IMG/VR virus record: IMGVR_UViG_3300045922_000182
Location: 1-46,567 of that record
Strand: one strand, 5' to 3'
Length of the DNA: 46,567 nt
DNA from: a virus
Below are positions 45,381 to 46,567 of this stretch, in pieces; the stretch's first letter is position 1; each line of letters starts with the position of its first letter. Under the pieces are notes generated by a model. It did not search any database. It worked only from the letters and a program-made list of their open reading frames with translations, and was not told the origin of the DNA. The position numbers and the translations under genes were made by a program.

Positions 45381-46567
45381 TTGAAACAATTAGCAGCACT
45401 CATTGCTTTGACACTTTCCTTAAATTCGTTAGCATACCCTTTGGGTATTAAAGGTCAAAATCAATCAGTTCCAAACTATCCAGTCAATATACAAACACCA
45501 AATAATCAAGTCACTCCACTATTAGGCGGTGACGCACTTATTGAAACTGGAAACAAAAACCTGCTTCGTAATCCTAATTTTGAGCATCAAACCTATGATT
45601 CAGGCTGGACAGCTTCGGGAACAGGAACACGATCGGCTGAAACGTCTCAGAAAATATCTGGCGGCAAAGCATGGAAGTGCGTTGTTTCATCCCAAACCTG
45701 CAACCTCCAGCAAGATACGACAATAAACGCATCGGAGCTAAGTGGTGTCCAAGGCGTTTTAAAAGTATGGGCAAAGAATACAGCCAACGCAACCTTGTGT
45801 CCTCGAGTGAACGGATCAAAGCAAACTTCAATCTGTTTAACTTTAGATAGGACTGGAGTCTGGAGGGAATATGAAATTCCTTTCCTCTTAGGCGGCACAT
45901 CTTCCGGAATTGATATTGATGTGACTTCATCTACTGGAACAATCATTGTTGATGATGCTTATGTTGGAATCATTCCAGATGGTTCAATCTACGAAGCTGC
46001 GGCAGTAGGACCTTGGATTGATTATGGACCCATGACAATAACAGCAACTAGCACAAACCCAACTAAGGCTACAACCAAGCAACAGGACAATGTTAGATGC
46101 AGAATAGTCGGCGAAGACTATGAATGTGAGTATAGATATAGAGCAGATTCAAACGCAGGAGCGGCTGCTGGTTCTGGTGGGTATTTGTTTCATCTTCCAG
46201 CAGGGGTTGAGTTTAGAGATGACCAGCCTTTAGCAACAATATCAACAACGATAGGGCCATCTACCGAAGGTACAAATGCGTCTAGGGCTGCGGCAGTAAT
46301 AGGTAAAGCAGCAACAGTAATAACTGGAGTCGCTACATCATACTATTCTGGGTATGCAACGGCTGTCTCTTCAAATAGATTCCAGGTCTGCGTTCTTAAC
46401 GGACTTACCGATGGAGGGTGCATAAATTCTTCTTATTTTGCACTGATTAACTCTGGTGTAGCCTACCACTTCCGCATCAAATTCCGTGGCAAAAACCTCA
46501 ACCCTCGCATCTCTCTTTATTCTCAACAATGCATAAGGGCGACGGATTGTGAGAATGTGTTTAGTGC
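45381..46567 (+). CDS. Tail fibre tip protein with signal-like N-terminus (partial at right edge)
   Basis: Starts with TTG at 45381, six bases after GGAGG; no ATG fits. The frame is open to the window end (395 complete codons). The N-terminus MKQLAALIALTLSLNSLAYP reads as an export signal with a possible cleavage after SLA, odd for a virion protein. NLLRNPNFEHQTYDSGWTAS then begins a carbohydrate-binding-like domain (ends about residue 195). A tip domain with WIDYGPMTITATSTNPTKAT and YRYRADSNAGAAAG follows. If the genome is circular the gene ends NVFSAR at a TGA at bases 5-7, a 397-residue product. Confidence 0.75.
   Translation, partial: MKQLAALIALTLSLNSLAYPLGIKGQNQSVPNYPVNIQTPNNQVTPLLGGDALIETGNKNLLRNPNFEHQTYDSGWTASGTGTRSAETSQKISGGKAWKCVVSSQTCNLQQDTTINASELSGVQGVLKVWAKNTANATLCPRVNGSKQTSICLTLDRTGVWREYEIPFLLGGTSSGIDIDVTSSTGTIIVDDAYVGIIPDGSIYEAAAVGPWIDYGPMTITATSTNPTKATTKQQDNVRCRIVGEDYECEYRYRADSNAGAAAGSGGYLFHLPAGVEFRDDQPLATISTTIGPSTEGTNASRAAAVIGKAATVITGVATSYYSGYATAVSSNRFQVCVLNGLTDGGCINSSYFALINSGVAYHFRIKFRGKNLNPRISLYSQQCIRATDCENVFS

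Noticed and set aside
43835-46567. Diversity-generating retroelement, as in the related Bordetella podovirus BPP-1
   Set aside because: No reverse transcriptase gene and no template/variable repeat pair were seen in the window.

Overview
The window looks like the essentially complete genome of a tailed double-stranded DNA phage with podovirus-type (short-tailed) morphology and a Gram-negative host. The evidence is a full set of podovirus virion genes: terminase, one-piece head-tail connector portal, Bbp19-like and Bbp16-like proteins, scaffold, capsid, tubular tail adaptor and nozzle, three ejection proteins and fibres. There is also a phage replication module. I see no integrase, no CI-type repressor and no rRNA or tRNA gene, so a lytic lifestyle is the simplest reading. 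A Gram-negative host is inferred from two lipoprotein-type signal sequences and a Rz1-like nested lysis gene. The style of the last tail-fibre gene recalls phages of predatory Bdellovibrio-like bacteria, but that host guess is weak. The two window ends appear to join: reading from the last base into the first gives an immediate stop codon overlapping an ATG (ATGA), so the sequence is probably a circularly mapped genome of about 46.6 kb.

Layout. 1-3125, mostly plus strand: end of the late operon with a spike-base protein, two small tail-module genes that are interrupted or need recoding, lysis genes (nested lipoprotein, T7-lysozyme-like amidase), a metallophosphoesterase and one minus-strand metallopeptidase. 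3126-3369: convergent non-coding region with two strong RNA-like folds. 3370-13486, minus strand: replication and recombination operon with primase-helicase, PD-(D/E)XK nuclease, XRE regulator, family A DNA polymerase, metzincin-like peptidase, DUF2815 ssDNA-binding protein, DUF2800 nuclease, SNF2 helicase and a PAPS-reductase-like enzyme. 13483-22301, minus strand: about 25 small early or accessory genes, many coupled through ATGA overlaps. They include duplicated membrane peptides, a lipoprotein split by a T8 tract, two repeat-solenoid proteins, a Dam methyltransferase remnant, and genes interrupted or fused at a homopolymer or stop codon. 22302-23229: a 928-bp divergent control region, AT-rich on the left and built of GC-rich 33-bp and leader-type 34-bp tandem repeats on the right. 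23230-46567, plus strand: packaging, capsid, tail, ejection and fibre genes.

How it works together. Early minus-strand transcription from the control region would express the accessory genes, then replication: the primase-helicase and polymerase copy DNA, DUF2815 protein coats single strands, and SNF2, DUF2800 and PDDEXK proteins process it. Late plus-strand transcription makes TerS/TerL, a portal, a scaffolded capsid with cement protein, a tail adaptor and nozzle, and ejection proteins ending in a 2285-residue multidomain protein (muramidase, ADP-ribosyltransferase-like motif, metallopeptidase). It then runs through the fibres and, across the circular junction, into the lysis genes. The most unusual theme is the number of interrupted small genes: an in-frame TAG, two possible -1 slippery heptamers, an in-frame TAA before a conserved-looking tail, and a G7 tract joining two reading frames. 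Sequencing error, decay and programmed recoding are all possible explanations.
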